DNA of 64,000 nt from Saprospiraceae bacterium. GTDB taxonomy: Bacteria > Bacteroidota > Bacteroidia > Chitinophagales > Saprospiraceae. Positions 11,351-23,024 of the stretch are shown in pieces. Numbering within the stretch: position 1 is the stretch's first letter; every line of letters starts with the position of its first letter. The translations under genes were made by a program, and so were the position numbers. The stretch is taken from assembly GCA_016710115.1 (NCBI GenBank), contig JADJLN010000001.1, forward strand, positions 372,001 to 436,000, in the 5' to 3' direction. A model generated the notes under the pieces. The model made no database searches and had not been told where the DNA came from. It worked only from the letters and a program-made list of their open reading frames with translations.

Positions 11351-11384
11351 GCCCCGGTCGCAAAAGAGTGGCCGGGGTTTTTTA
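11351..11384 (+). terminator. Rho-independent terminator of the first giant gene
   Basis: CCCCGGTC (11352-11359) pairs with GGCCGGGG (11370-11377), with one G.T pair, around a ten-base loop, followed by six T (11378-11383). It lies 31 bases after the stop codon. Confidence 0.88.
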
Positions 11385-12515
11385 TTTCGGGAAATGGATG
11401 AATTCTATTTTCGAATGAGATTTATTTTCAAATTCTGTCCAACCTGAAAAAATAAATGACCGAAGAGAAGTGTTTTGGATTGTCAGGAAATCTTTTTAAT
11501 ATTTTTCATTTTCACATCTGTCCAAAACAATTTATTCTGTAAAATATGAGTTCTGATGATCAATGAAATAACACTCTACATATCATAAAATCCGGATCTA
11601 GCCTCTCCTAAAATTAATCGTCGCCAAACCTGGGCCTCCCAGCACATCAATGACCCGTCCATCAGGCAAACAGTTGAATTCTATAGTTGTATGAAAGCAG
11701 TCAATCGTGCAAACTGCCGCATTATTTGATCGGACATTTGATGCGTTTATTGACAATTTACATGAAAGAAGAGTATCAATGATGCAAATGACCACCGATC
11801 AAATACGAGCGGCCGGGTCCTGATGTAGCTATGCTGACAATCAATAAACGGAATGAATGGAATGTCAAACACAAAGGATAAGGCCCATTTTGGCGACAAG
11901 CACTTTTGGGTACCTTCGGGTACTTTTGGTGCAACAAAAGTACCTAGCCCCCGCCGGCGATGAGGCGGGGCCGGAAGTAAAATACCACGATTAAAATTTC
12001 CCCAAGGAAGGCCCGTGTGGAATACTGCAACCAGCCAAGGGCAACCTTCTGAGGTTTATTTTGGACAGATCTGATTTCTGATATGTAAATATTTTGAGTC
12101 TTTTTTAATTCGTTGTTCGTCTTGTCATCACATCAATTCTATTTTTTCCAGGTTGGCTGACCTGTTTTAAATCATCAATGCAAGAATGATGCATTCGGGT
12201 TCGATAAGAATATCTGAGTGAGTTTGTAAGTAAAGTTTTCAATTTTCGTGAATATTGTTTTCCTAATCTATTCCTGGATGGTCATTTGGCAGCCGATTCA
12301 TATAACGCATGAATTGAGAGGATATCCTGATACCGAGAGCGAATAAGGCGATTCAATGGGAAGGCTGGGAATGACAGTGTCGGGATTTTTTATTGATCAG
12401 GATCATTCATGTTTCTTGTAGAATAAATTGATTTCAATTATCCATAAAATTTAAAGGTTTCAAAATTTACTAAGGATGTGGTCAGGAAAGGATTTTCTTT
12501 GGTTGAGTAAGTGGT
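11385..12515. other. AT-rich intergenic region without a recognised gene
   Basis: About 1.1 kb after the terminator. It contains only short frames with no recognisable domain, including one of 65 residues on the minus strand at 11598-11795. Apart from the hairpin at 11919-11944 it looks like ordinary AT-rich spacer. No tRNA or riboswitch pattern was recognised. Confidence 0.5.
11919..11944. repeat. Perfect 10-bp inverted repeat (GGTACTTTTG ... CAAAAGTACC)
   Basis: GGTACTTTTG at 11919-11928 and CAAAAGTACC at 11935-11944 form a perfect hairpin with a six-base loop. A further partial copy, TTTTGGGTACC, lies just before it, and a GC-rich palindromic stretch (CCCCCGCC ... GGCGGGGCC) follows to about 11973. 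There is no T-tract, so it is not a classical terminator. Similar AAAAGTACC-type hairpins are frequent in Bacteroidota intergenic DNA (general knowledge, not checked). Confidence 0.6.
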
Positions 12516-12625
12516 GGTAAAAGGTAAAAGGTAAAAGGTAAAAGGTAAAAGGTAAAAGGTAAAAGGTAAAAGGTAAAAGGTAAAAGGTAAAAGGTAAAAG
12601 GTAAAAGGTAAAAGGTAAAAGGTAA
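12516..12625. repeat. Heptanucleotide tandem repeat (GGTAAAA), 15 copies
   Basis: Fifteen exact head-to-tail copies of GGTAAAA occupy 12516-12620, followed by a partial GGTAA. The complementary frame reads as a FYLLPFT peptide repeat and is not a credible protein. Looser versions of the same word occur at 968-1002 and 1183-1212. Copy number is expected to vary between strains through polymerase slippage. Confidence 0.97.
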
Positions 12626-13735
12626 TTATTCTTAAGGGAGTAAATAGTTTCACCGGATTCTATTGGGGAGGGAATATTCCAGGTTGCCTCAGGTTTTTAA
12701 CCTGGCCGGGACATCTGGTTGTCCTGACGTTTACAGTCCGGATCCACGTTGTGTTCTCGAGGCCAAAGCGGATCCTCCGGTTCAACGTTCAGGGATTCGC
12801 ACTCAGTTCATTTGGTCAAGGGCAGTCTGCCAACGGAGGGTTCAATGTAGTATCATTGTGAGCAGGGAGAATGGTGAATGAAGTCGAATTGTAGAACCGA
12901 AGTACTGCAGAAATGCAAAAACGAAACCGGTTAGAGCAGATAGACCCAATCGAAATCCTGACTACCAGGAGCAGCCGCCCGATGCCAGAATAAACTTGAT
13001 CACTTCAATGGCATGCGCCCATTACCTGCTGGTTGTGTATACGGTTTTCCCTCACCCCTTTGACGAAAATCGAACATACGGGGAGGTTGCGAAAGGTGGA
13101 GCTGTCAGCCTTGTTCAGAAAGGCCAGTTACCTTCGAACACCCTCCCATTACCCCTGCATTCCGGTTCGCCTTCCTCATCGCGGTGGGCCACTTCGGTTT
13201 ATCAAATCGAGGAGCACCAAAGATTTTTTCAAGTATTGCTTTATTACTTAATACATAATGAATTGAATGTTAATGACAAATGCATGATAAAATAAAAATT
13301 ATCATATTTGACTGGCCTTCCTGATGCGCGGGAAAGATTCTCCCTTTACATTTGTGTTCTCATCCCACCGATTATTCCGAACAGCCGAATCATCCCCGGC
13401 GACCGGAATTCTTCCCAAAAACCTGCACTGCGACTGTGTCGCGTTGGATATCCGTCCGGGTATCTGTGTCTTGGCTACAGCCATTGCGCAAGTTCGGACT
13501 TTTCAGCGTGACTAGCTACAGCTTGGCTCATTTACCATGTGGCCAACGCTGCTACGTGAAGACATGTGTCTTCATTTGTATTGCAAGGTCTATGAGGATC
13601 ATAACAGGTGATCATTCAGGATCTGGTAGCACACAAAACCCTGCAAATCAAGGATTTCATTGCCTCAGTGGTCTATACCAAAATGCTGAGGTTCTGTATA
13701 AAGGCGTATTTATTGTTAACCTTAATTATTTACCC
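12626..13735. other. Intergenic region without a recognised gene
   Basis: About 1.1 kb between the heptamer array and the small secreted-protein gene. Several 60-100 residue frames on both strands overlap each other and have no domain, signal peptide or consistent codon use. The last 100 bases before 13736 are AT-rich and probably hold the promoter of the next gene, but I could not identify its elements. Confidence 0.45.
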
Positions 13736-14164
13736 ATGAAGCAGTTTTTTGCGAAAACACGTGTCATTATGGTGGCACTGGTGTTGGGTGGAATGATGAT
13801 GATCTCGTCTCAGGCTTCTGCCCAGACAAACGGATCATTGATCGCACCTCCCTCATCAAACAAGAACTGGGTATCTGCTCCTCAAGCAGGACAGTCCATT
13901 CAGGCTGAGATCACAGCGTTGACTCAGCAACTGAATGTATTGGTCCAGCAGCAGGCGCCAGATGCGCAGATCAAGGAGGCGAAGGCCCATTTGCAGTTCT
14001 ACATGTCAATCCAGCAGGGATTGAACTATGGACAGCATGTGGCTGAAGCTGTATCCAATGCGAAGGCAATGGCCCTGGGAACAGGTGTTGCCGATGTCTC
14101 ATCGAAGAAGAAGGACAAAATTGAAGCATGGTATAATGAGGCTGTTGCCTTGTTGTCCGTCTAA
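13736..14164 (+). CDS. Small secreted protein of unknown function (142 aa)
   Basis: The frame is open from further upstream, but the ATG at 13736 is chosen because it starts a clean signal peptide: basic MKQFFAKTR, a hydrophobic core, then SSQASAQ at about residues 24-30. The mature part is about 110 residues, rich in Gln and Ala and probably helical. It includes a QAEITALTQQLNVLVQQQ stretch that could form a coiled coil, and a Lys-rich patch near the C-terminus (SSKKKDKIEAWYNEA). No family is recognised. It ends 46 bases before the next giant gene on the same strand with no terminator between, so the two are probably co-transcribed. It could be an accessory or partner of that surface protein. 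Confidence 0.72.
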   Translation: MKQFFAKTRVIMVALVLGGMMMISSQASAQTNGSLIAPPSSNKNWVSAPQAGQSIQAEITALTQQLNVLVQQQAPDAQIKEAKAHLQFYMSIQQGLNYGQHVAEAVSNAKAMALGTGVADVSSKKKDKIEAWYNEAVALLSV

Positions 14165-14210
14165 CCCTTTTTCACGAAAAACATGAAATCCAAAACTTCA
14201 AATTGATCCC

Positions 14211-17200
14211 ATGATGAACAAGAAACTTAATCATCTCCTGTCACTGGCGATGGTTCTGCTTTGTACAGTTGGTATGGTATCTGCTCAGCAGATAGTCAAC
14301 ATTCCAGGTGTAGGAAACGCAGGAACCTTCGGCCAGTTTAACGGGCCAAATACCTTCTACAACTTCTACGATAGTGGAGGATCAGCAGGTAATTACGGTG
14401 CCAATAATAATGGCATTGTGAGCTTTGCACCGCAGACTGCGGGCGCAAAGGTTCAGGCCGTTTTCAGCATTTTCCAGACGGAGACCAACTTCGACGCTTT
14501 GTATTGCTTTGATGGAACAACCACCGGAGCGCCAAAGATCGTCGGACCAGCTGGTGCTCCATTGGGCAATAACGTGTATGGCACGGGTGGATTCTGGTCA
14601 AGCGCCAACAATCCAGCTGCTGCACCAAGCAACGTTGCTCCTGGAACAGTGCGCGCTACGGCTGCGAACGCATCTGGTGCACTGACATTTGCCTTCACCT
14701 CTGATGGATCCGGCACGTATCAGGGTTGGGCAGCTGTTGTGACCCAGTTCATTCCATGTAACCCGGTTCCAGGTCCAGCCCTCTCTGTAGGTCTGAGCCC
14801 TGGCGTTTGTGTTGCCAATCTGAATGTGGCGTTGCCTGCATCGTACAGCCCAGCAGGTTGTATCAACGATGTGAACAACAACCTTCGGTATATCCTGGAT
14901 GCAAATCCACCGGTGAACATTCCGAAGCCACTGCCAGCAACTGTAACCATCAACAATATTCCTTCCGGTGCTCACGTGATCACCTGGCAGGTTTATACGG
15001 GTACAGGCTCGATTGTGGGTCAGGCTACGCAGAATCTGAATGTGAACGATACAGAGGCTCCGGTCCTGGATTGTCCATCTGATCAGATCATCAACCTGGA
15101 TCCAGGACTGTGCTGTGCATATGTAAGCTGGGGTGAGGTGACTGCTACGGACAACTGTCCGTTCATCGGCCCTGCCATGTCTCTGCTGCAGACATGTACC
15201 TACACCAACTACTGGACAGGTTATGCCCTGAACCTTGTGAACAAGACTGCTGATCCAATGCTGATCAACGGTGTTCAGATTCAGGCTGGTCTTGCAGGTG
15301 CTCCTGCAGGTAACTACAACCTGCGTGTGTACATGCGTGCAGGCACATCTCAAGGTTTCACAGGTAGCAACGTTGGTTGGACGGAGTGTGCAAACACGAC
15401 GATCAACATAACAGCGGGCTTCCCAACGAACCTGTATTTCAACATTCCGTTCAACACGACTACGTACACCATCCCAGGTAACGGTACATCCGGTATCTAT
15501 GTGGTAGTTAACAACGGTTCAGGTACTTCTGTACGTGTGGTTGCTAACGTATTCAATATGACTCCAACAGAAGATGCCAACCTGCGGATCAACCAGGCCC
15601 CATCCACATGGGTAAATGGTTTGTTCGGCGGTAACGCATTCAACGAGAACCCACGTCCATGGCTGCGTGTTGACTACCAGATCGGTGGCGACGCTGTGGT
15701 TATCCAGACGGGTGGTCCTGAAAGCGGCGATGAGCTGTATAAGGATGACAGCCCATGGGTTGTTTCTTACGAAGTCACTGACGTAGCTGGAAACGTAGGA
15801 ACCTGTTCCTTCAGCATCCAGGTACTCGAGTACGCCAATCCAGTCACCAAGCTGAGCTGTAACGACAACGTGCAGATCTCCCTGGATGAGGATTGCGTAA
15901 CGGAAGTTGGCGCTGATGACGTTCTCGAAGGTGGTCCTTATGGCTGCTATGACGACTACGTTGTTACGATCTACAATGCAAATAACACACCATTGGCTTC
16001 CAGCCCGAATGTGGGCCGTCCGCAGATTGGTGGTACATGGAAAGTGAAAGTCACAGATCCTGAAACTGGCAACAGTTGCTGGGGTCTGATCTCCGTAGAA
16101 GACAAGCTGGCTCCGGTTATGGAGTGCACCAGCTTCGAAGTGAACTGCGGTGATGACATTCCTGAGCATCCAGCACCAGCGATCTTCCAGGCTGAAGATC
16201 CACTGTTCTTCCCATTGAGCTTCCTGGCTCATGGTGGTGGTACAGCATTCTCACTGCAGGGCAATACATTGCCAGGTGGTGTGTACTTCAACATCACGAA
16301 CAACTCTGCAGATCCGCTTCAGATCACCGGTTTCGGTATCCGCTTCGGTAACCCGCAGTTCGGTATGGTGAATGCACCACAGACGATGGAAGTATGGACG
16401 GCTCCTACCTTCGTAGGTAACGAGACGAACATGGCCGCATGGCAGAACCTCGGTCCGTATACGATCGATGTGATCCCGCCATATTTCGCTAACGGTACAG
16501 GTGATCTGGCCCAGTTGGATCTGTCAAGCAACGTAACCATCCCAGCAGGTGAAACTCGCGGTTTCCACGTATGGGGTGCAACGGCTTGCCCGATCTTCAA
16601 CTATTTCAATGGTACAGCACCAGTGACCAATGGTCCATTCACCGTAGCCGGTGGTCCGATCTCCTTTGGTCTGTTGAGCAACCTGTTCCAGGCTGGAGCT
16701 GCTTCCATGCCAAACATCTCAGTGAACTATGCTTCTCAGTCAGATCCGATCCCTGTGACGGACAACTGTGATCCAGGAAACCCGCTGACGATTGCTAACG
16801 GTGGTCTGAGCTATGGCGAAGACATCACCAACTATACCTGCGCAGAAGATGCAGATTACAGCCAGTTGATCACCCGTACGTGGACAGCGACGGACGACTG
16901 GGGTAACAGCACTTCATGCATCCAGGAGATCCGCATTGTTCGTCCATCGGTTGGTTCATTGGAACTGCCACTGAACTATGACGATCTTCCTGACAACAAC
17001 CCAAGTCTGGATTGCTCTGATGCTTACCCGACACCTGCTGTAACTGGCGAGCCAGGCGGTGGAGGTTGCGGAAGCCTTCAGTTCGACTATTGGGATAAGG
17101 TCCTGAACATCTGTCAGGGTTCTTACACCATTATTCGTACCTGGACGATCAACGATATGTGTACTGGCGAAGTCGCTACACACAATCAGGTGATCAAAGT

Positions 17201-20200
17201 AATCGACAAGACACCACCAAGCCTGCAGTGCCCTGATGAGCACGACATCAAGTTTGGTGTGACGAAGAAGGTTGGCTACCAGGATTGCACGATCCGCGTA
17301 CGTCTGCCATGGATCCAGGTTGAAGATGATTGCTCCACGAGCAACAACACCAACCTGTATGTGTGGACAACCGACAACAACGGCAACGTAATCATCGTGA
17401 ACACGATGGACAGCGACGGTTATTTCAACTTCGACCTTGCCGTCGGATTTGATTACACCTTCACCTACACAGCGATCGACGATTGCGGCAACAAGGGCGA
17501 ATGCACTGTTGACGTAGAAGTTGAAGACAATCAGGGTCCAGTAGTGATCTGCGAAAGCTTCCACGTTGTTGCACTGACAGACAGTGTGACCACTGTGTTT
17601 GCTAATGCATTTGACGATGGTTCATACGACGAGTGTACGATGATCACCTTCGATGCACGTCGTGGAACGATGAACTCAAGCGGAAGCTTTGTACAGCACC
17701 CATGCAACCAGCCAGGTGACTTCCTGTATGCACCAGTAGTACGTTTCTACTGCTGCGATGCACAGAGCCCAGTACAGCTGTTTGTTGACCTGCGCGTCCG
17801 TGATGCGTTTGGTAATGCAAACAACTGCATGGTTGAAGTAGACGTAGTCGACAAGATTCGCCCAGTAATCTGGTGCCCAGAGGACATCACAGTCCAGTGG
17901 GGTATGCCATACGAGCCAACGGAGAAGGATACCCTTCACGTGAGCACGAAGCCTGGCACACAGATCAGCGCGATCTGGCCGAAGACGTACCTGGTTCCAA
18001 TTCAGATCGAAGGCATGCCTGTAGATGCAGACATCACCGACCTGGATATCAGCCTGGACATCACACGAAGCACTGAACCAGTTGCAGGTAACACTGTGGA
18101 ACCCATACGGAACGAAAGCGACGGTGATTCCATTCAACAGCTGCAACGGCGGTTATCCACAGAATATCGATGCAACGTTCAACGACGAAGCATATGATAT
18201 CATCACGTTCAACTCGACGAACCAGAAGGTGCCAGCACCATACACCTGTACGGTGGCACTGCCAAGCGTAGGAAGTTACAACCAGGGCCAGATGCGCTCA
18301 GCTGGTGACTACCTCAAGGCATTTGATGGCGATGCGATCAACAACCTGAACGACAAGGAGAAGTGCTTCAATGCACAGGGAGTAACGGAGATCAATGCCG
18401 CTACGAACCGGATCACCAACTTCCAGGTTCAGCAGTTCATCGCCAACAATGGCCTGACAACTGGCGACCGGATCTTCATGCAGTATGCCAGCGCAAGCGG
18501 TCAGCCATTGGGTGGCCTGAGCGTCGGTGAATACTACCTGTTCGAAGTGATCAATGGTAACACACTCGAGTTCCTGACGATGTTGGGAAGTGATATCACC
18601 AGTGTACCAGCAGGTACGCATATGTTCTGCGCAGTAGGCACATGGTTCCTGCAGGTGACAGACAACGCCCAGTTGGGTGGTGGTGTGATCAACGACGTCA
18701 CGTTGCACATTGAGTATGTGACCCCAACAGGTCTGAAGCCACACGTAACGGACAACACGGAAGCGTGTGGTCTGGATGTGACATGGCAGGATCTGGGTGA
18801 TCCAGAGAAGTGTGGAGACAACACGTTCATCAACCGTCGTTGGAGGGTTGAAGACCAGTTTGGCAACAACACGAGCTGTATCCAGCGTGTATACTTCAAT
18901 GACGATACACCATTGGTAGTTCAGTTCCCATGTGACGTAACAGTCAACTGTGAGAGCCTGGAAGACCTGGATGCAACAGGCGACGTAATCCACAACGGAG
19001 ATTGCGAGCTTGTCGGAATCGAGCATGTCGACCACGTCCTGGTGACGACGGATGCATGTTACAAGATCCTGCGTCAGTGGATCGTGAAGGATTGGTGCAA
19101 GTATTCAGCTGATGGAAACGTGGATTATCCGATTTCCTCATTTGATGCGAACAATCCGACAACGATCAACTTCACAACAGCGATCAACGCTCTGGTTACA
19201 GCGCGGAAGTTGCAGCCATACGATGTGGTGACACTGAAGTATGTAACGAGTGGTGGAGTAGAGATCGGCGGACTGGTAGAAGGTGATGTATACTCCTTCT
19301 ACTATCTGGGAGGAACGACGTTCCGTGTTCTACAACACGACCAAGCAGCAGAATGTAAATATCACGAGCCAGGGAACTGGACCACACATCTTCCGTTATG
19401 CCAACAGCAGCCTCGGCTTGCCACTGGCCTGTAACGTGATCGAGGAGTGGTATCCATTCACTGATTGGCATGCACTGTGCCCAAGCCCACAAGGCTGCCG
19501 CGCATGGGAAGATGATGGTGACGGTTACTACACGTTCACCCAGGAGATCAAAGTTGTTGACAACGAAGCCCCAGCATGGGTTGATTGCAGCGACCAGACC
19601 TACTGCAGCTACGAAGCTGATTGTGAGCCAACAGAGATCGAGTTGACCTGCCCTGCTGAAGACAACTGCACACCGGCTGACCAGCTGGCTTACCAGTACT
19701 TCCTCGATGCATTCACCGATGGAACAATTGATATCGTAGGAATTGGATTCGACGCTAGCGGATCATACCCGAATGGCACCCACAAGGTGACGTTTAAGGT
19801 GACCGACAAGTGTGGCAATTTCAACACCTGCACGAAGCTGTTCACGATCAACGATTGCAAGAAGCCTACACCGATCTGCCACGCAGTGAGCATCGAACTG
19901 ATGCCTTCTACAGGTATGGCCGAAGTATGGGCAACGAGCCTGGAAGTTGGCGACAGCTATGACAACTGCACCGAGTACAGCAACCTGCAAATCCTGGTCG
20001 AGCGCCTGAGTGATGTAGGAGCTGGCCAGAATGCACCTGACGGTGACGCAGCTGGATCAGTAGTTGTGACTTGCGACGACTTGCCACCAGCAACCATGAG
20101 CCCGATTGTCGAAGTGGCAGTATGGGTAGGTGACGAAGCTGGCAACTGGGATTACTGCGTAACCACGATCACCGTTCAGGATTGGATGGGTGCTTGCGGC

Positions 20201-21448
20201 GGCACAATGAATACTTCATTGAGCAGCTACATCTCGAACGAAGAGCTTGAGCCAGTTGAACTGGTCAATGTAGAATTGACAGGTACGAATGGTACAACGA
20301 GCATCGTTTCTCCAAGCAACGGTACGGTAACGTTCCCGATCTTCACAGCTGGTCAGTACACGGTTGCACCACAGAAGGATATCAATCCGCTGAACGGTGT
20401 GAGCACATATGACCTGTTGTTGATGCAGAAGCACCTGTTGGGTATCAAGTCACTGACCAGCCCTTATAAGCTGATCGCGGCAGACGTAAACAACAACTGC
20501 AATATCTCTATCTCCGACATCATTGAACTGCGGAAGTTGATCCTGGCTCCAAATGGTGCTACGTTCAACAACAACACAAGCTGGCGCTTCGTGGATGGTG
20601 GTTACACCTTCCCGAATCCGAACAAGCCTTGCAACTTCGCAGAAACGAAGATGTTCAACCTGACGAACAACGATCCGAAGACAGCAAACTTTGTAGCTGT
20701 GAAGGTGGGTGACGTCAGTGGGGACCACACTCCAAACAGCCTGCTGGGTACTGAGACGCGTAACAGCGTAGGTACACTGATGTTCGGCATTGCCGATCAG
20801 AAGCTGGTAGCTGGACAGGAGTACACAGTAGCGGTGACAGCAGAGAACTTCACAGGCGTACAGGGTTACCAGTACACGATGGAGTTTGACGCGAACGTCG
20901 TTGAATTTGTCGATGTTACAGCAAACTGGGCCGACTTGAGCACATCGAACTTCGGTCGTGCGAAAGTAGCAGAAGGAACGCTGACAACAAGCTGGAACGG
21001 TGCAACACCGACGACGCTTGCTGACGGTGAAGTTCTGTACACGGTAACGTTCCGCGCAGTGGCTAATGGCCAACTGAGCCAAGCCCTGAAGGTGAACTCC
21101 CGCGTAACGGTGGCAGAAGCTTATGATGCAAACGAAGAACTTCTGGATGTACAGTTCCGCTTTGACGGTGGAGTTGTGATCGGAGGCGGCTTCGAGCTGT
21201 ATCAGAACGAGCCGAACCCATTCCGTGATGTAACAGTGATCGGATTCAATCTGCCAACAGCAAGCACAGCGACGCTGAAGGTGTACGATGTTACCGGTAA
21301 GGTAATGAAGGTAGTAAGCGGCGACTTTGCCAAGGGTTACAACGCGATCACACTGACACGCGCTGAAATCGAAGGCACAGGTATGCTGTACTATCAGTTG
21401 GATACCCCAACCGATAGCGCTACCAAGCGGATGATCACGGTAGAATAA
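14211..21448 (+). CDS. Giant secreted CUB/HYR/P-domain protein with dockerin-like, cohesin-like and T9SS sorting domains (two frame breaks; ~2413 aa if intact)
   Basis: The signal peptide ends near SAQQIVN. Residues ~30-180 look like a CUB domain (YDSGGSAGNYG, FDALYCFDGTT, FTSDGSGTYQGW). HYR-like repeats follow with foreign modules inserted at about nt 15180-15715, 16190-16750, 18385-18640 and 19130-19480. A P-like domain spans about 17930-18760. The dockerin-like loops are DINPLNGVSTYD and DVNNNCNISISD (about 20380-20550); then come the cohesin-like domain (about 20810-21170) and the sorting domain (LYQNEPNPFRDVTVIGF, about 21195-21448). Frame breaks are at ~18070 (ACAC against ACACAC in the relative at 34870) and ~19333 (TTCCGTG against TTCCAGGTG). 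Restoring two bases at each gives 2414 codons including the stop. Codon use (CCA, GTA, AAC, TAC) is unlike the other giant genes and suggests strong expression. The protein is probably intact in the cell. Confidence 0.85.
17921..19645 (+). repeat. Shared near-identical tract, copy in the second giant gene
   Basis: About 1.73 kb matches 34730-36456 almost base for base, apart from scattered substitutions, two 2-base indels (~18070, ~19333) and one 3-base indel (~18381). Identity falls sharply at both ends (GAGTTGACC against GAGTTGATT at the right edge). It covers the P-like domain and both GGL-type insertions. A further 227-base match with two differences seen by eye links 19811-20037 and 36621-36847. 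Confidence 0.9.
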
Positions 21449-21478
21449 TTCCTTCGGGAATCATTCTCCAGCAATAAT

Positions 21479-21512
21479 GCCCCCGGGTCTCGCAAGAGGC
21501 CCGGGGGTTTTT
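21479..21512 (+). terminator. Rho-independent terminator of the second giant gene
   Basis: CCCCCGGG (21480-21487) pairs with CCCGGGGG (21500-21507), the intervening TCT/AGG also pair partly, and a run of five T follows (21508-21512). It lies 31 bases past the stop codon. Confidence 0.9.
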
Positions 21513-21639
21513 GCGTTTCCAGGTACCGGTATTGCAGCCTGTCAGCCTCGGGCTGGGTAGGCTTCGTCCAATTAATCGGTGTAAGATGCCTGGCTGCATG
21601 CCTGCTGAAGGCACGGTTTGATGATCAAGGAGATGAACC

Positions 21640-22600
21640 TTGGTACAGGTTAAATTGGAGAACTGGCGAATTGGAGAACTGTGGAGTTGGAGCACTCTTA
21701 CCGCCAGAGTGACTGAAGTGCCAACCCGGTAAGGCATCGAACTAACTCAATAACCCAATAACGAAATAACGCCCTCACCCCTCCCGCCTCAGCCTGCGGG
21801 CAGGCATCCTTCATCCCGTTGCAAGATGGAGAATGGAGAATGTAGAATGGAGAACGAGGTAAAATTGGAAAATTGTGGAACTGTGGAACTGTGGAATTGG
21901 AGAACTGGCGAATTGGAGAACCGGAGAACCCTGGCCCCCAGGACGGCTGAAGTACCAAACTGTTAAGGAATCGAACTAACTCAATAACCCAATAACTCAA
22001 TAACGAAATAACGCCCTCACCCCTCCCACTTCAGCCGACGGGCTGGTATTCCTCATCCCCGAACACGGCGGAGAATGTAGAATGAGGTAGAATTGGAGAA
22101 CCGGAGAACCCTGGCCCCCAGGACGGCTGAAGTGCCAAACTGTTAAGGAATCGAACTAACTCAATAACCCAATACCGAAATAACGCCCTCACCCCTCCCG
22201 CTTCAGCCTGTGGGCAGGTATCCTTCATCTTGTAGCAAGGTGGAAAAGGTAGAATGTAGAATGTAGAATGGAGAACGAGGTAGAATTGGAAAATTGTGGA
22301 ACTGTGGAACTGTGGAATTGGAGAACTGGCGAATTGGAGAACCCTGGCCCCCAGGACGGCTGAAGTGCAACCTGGAAAGGAATCGAACTAACTCAATAAC
22401 CCAATAACTCAATACCGAAATAACGCCCTTACCCCTCCCGCCTCAGCCTGCGGGCAGGCATCCTTCATCTCGTTGCAAGATGGAGAAGGTAGAATGTAGA
22501 ATGGCCTAGAATTGGAGAACCGGAGAACTTGAGAGTCGGAAAACCCTGGCCGCAGGGGTGGCTGGAAAACTGCGGAATGAAGCTGGTTGGGTATCACGGC
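21640..22600. repeat. Intergenic word-repeat cluster 2 with four ~180-235 bp units
   Basis: Four imperfect units start with TCGAACTAACTCAATAACCC at about 21737, 21970, 22152 and 22384. Each continues through AATAACGCCCTCACCCCTCC, a CAGCCTGCGGGCAGGCATCC-like palindrome, a short spacer, GTAGAATG words and runs of GGAGAACTGG/GGAATTGGAGAAC. Spacing is about 233, 182 and 232 bases, so units differ by gain and loss of words. The minus-strand frames repeated with the units (YWVIELVRFL...) are translations of the repeat and are not proteins. Confidence 0.88.
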
Positions 22601-23024
22601 TGTTGATACCCTGACTGCCCGAAACAGTGGCCCAATAACCCGACAAGTGGATTTCAGGCCAGGTTCCTGCTATCTCAGGTCGATGAACTGGCTGTTTCTT
22701 CACAGAAGACGGTCGCTTGGTCACAAATCAGAATACACCATCGATTGTCCAATTGTACAGATGAGTTGCACGCACAGAGTGAATTACATCTTATCTATTT
22801 TTATGATATCAAATCCATACTATCAAATATGAAATTTTTTAATATTAAATCTGAGTAAAGCCTTGTATTCGCGCGGCCTAATGCCTAATTTTGCATTATC
22901 CTCTGGACAGCCAATCCGGGAGAATAGTACATCCTGAAAACCTGATTTTAGAAGACCACCATTGTTGCGATCCGGTTGTTGCCGTTTTGCCTTTGTTGTT
23001 TTTTGGTTTTTTGAATTAGGATCC
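22601..23024. other. Leader region of the third giant gene
   Basis: About 420 bases without a credible gene separate the repeat cluster from the ATG at 23025. The region from 22780 to 23020 is AT-rich and ends in a T-rich stretch (TTTTTTGGTTTTTTGAATTAGG). A promoter is expected here, but I see no pair of elements good enough to call. Confidence 0.4.

Noticed and set aside
11598..11795. 65-residue minus-strand frame (ends VLGGPGLATINFRRG)
   Set aside because: Isolated in AT-rich spacer, no recognised family, no promoter-like upstream; too little support for a gene.
12438..12653. 71-residue minus-strand frame with FYLLPFT repeats
   Set aside because: A translation of the GGTAAAA heptamer array, not a protein.
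12663..13295. Two + frames of 72 and 99 residues
   Set aside because: No domain or signal peptide, overlapping alternative frames, composition like spacer.
13352..13735. N-terminal extension of the small secreted protein
   Set aside because: The signal peptide starts at 13736, and the extension has no plausible protein features.
21737..22590. CRISPR array
   Set aside because: Unit lengths vary, the 'spacers' are themselves repeat words, and no cas genes are present.
21698..22597. Several similar minus-strand frames (YWVIELVRFL...)
   Set aside because: They repeat with the DNA units of cluster 2 and shift with word gain or loss, so they are repeat translations.
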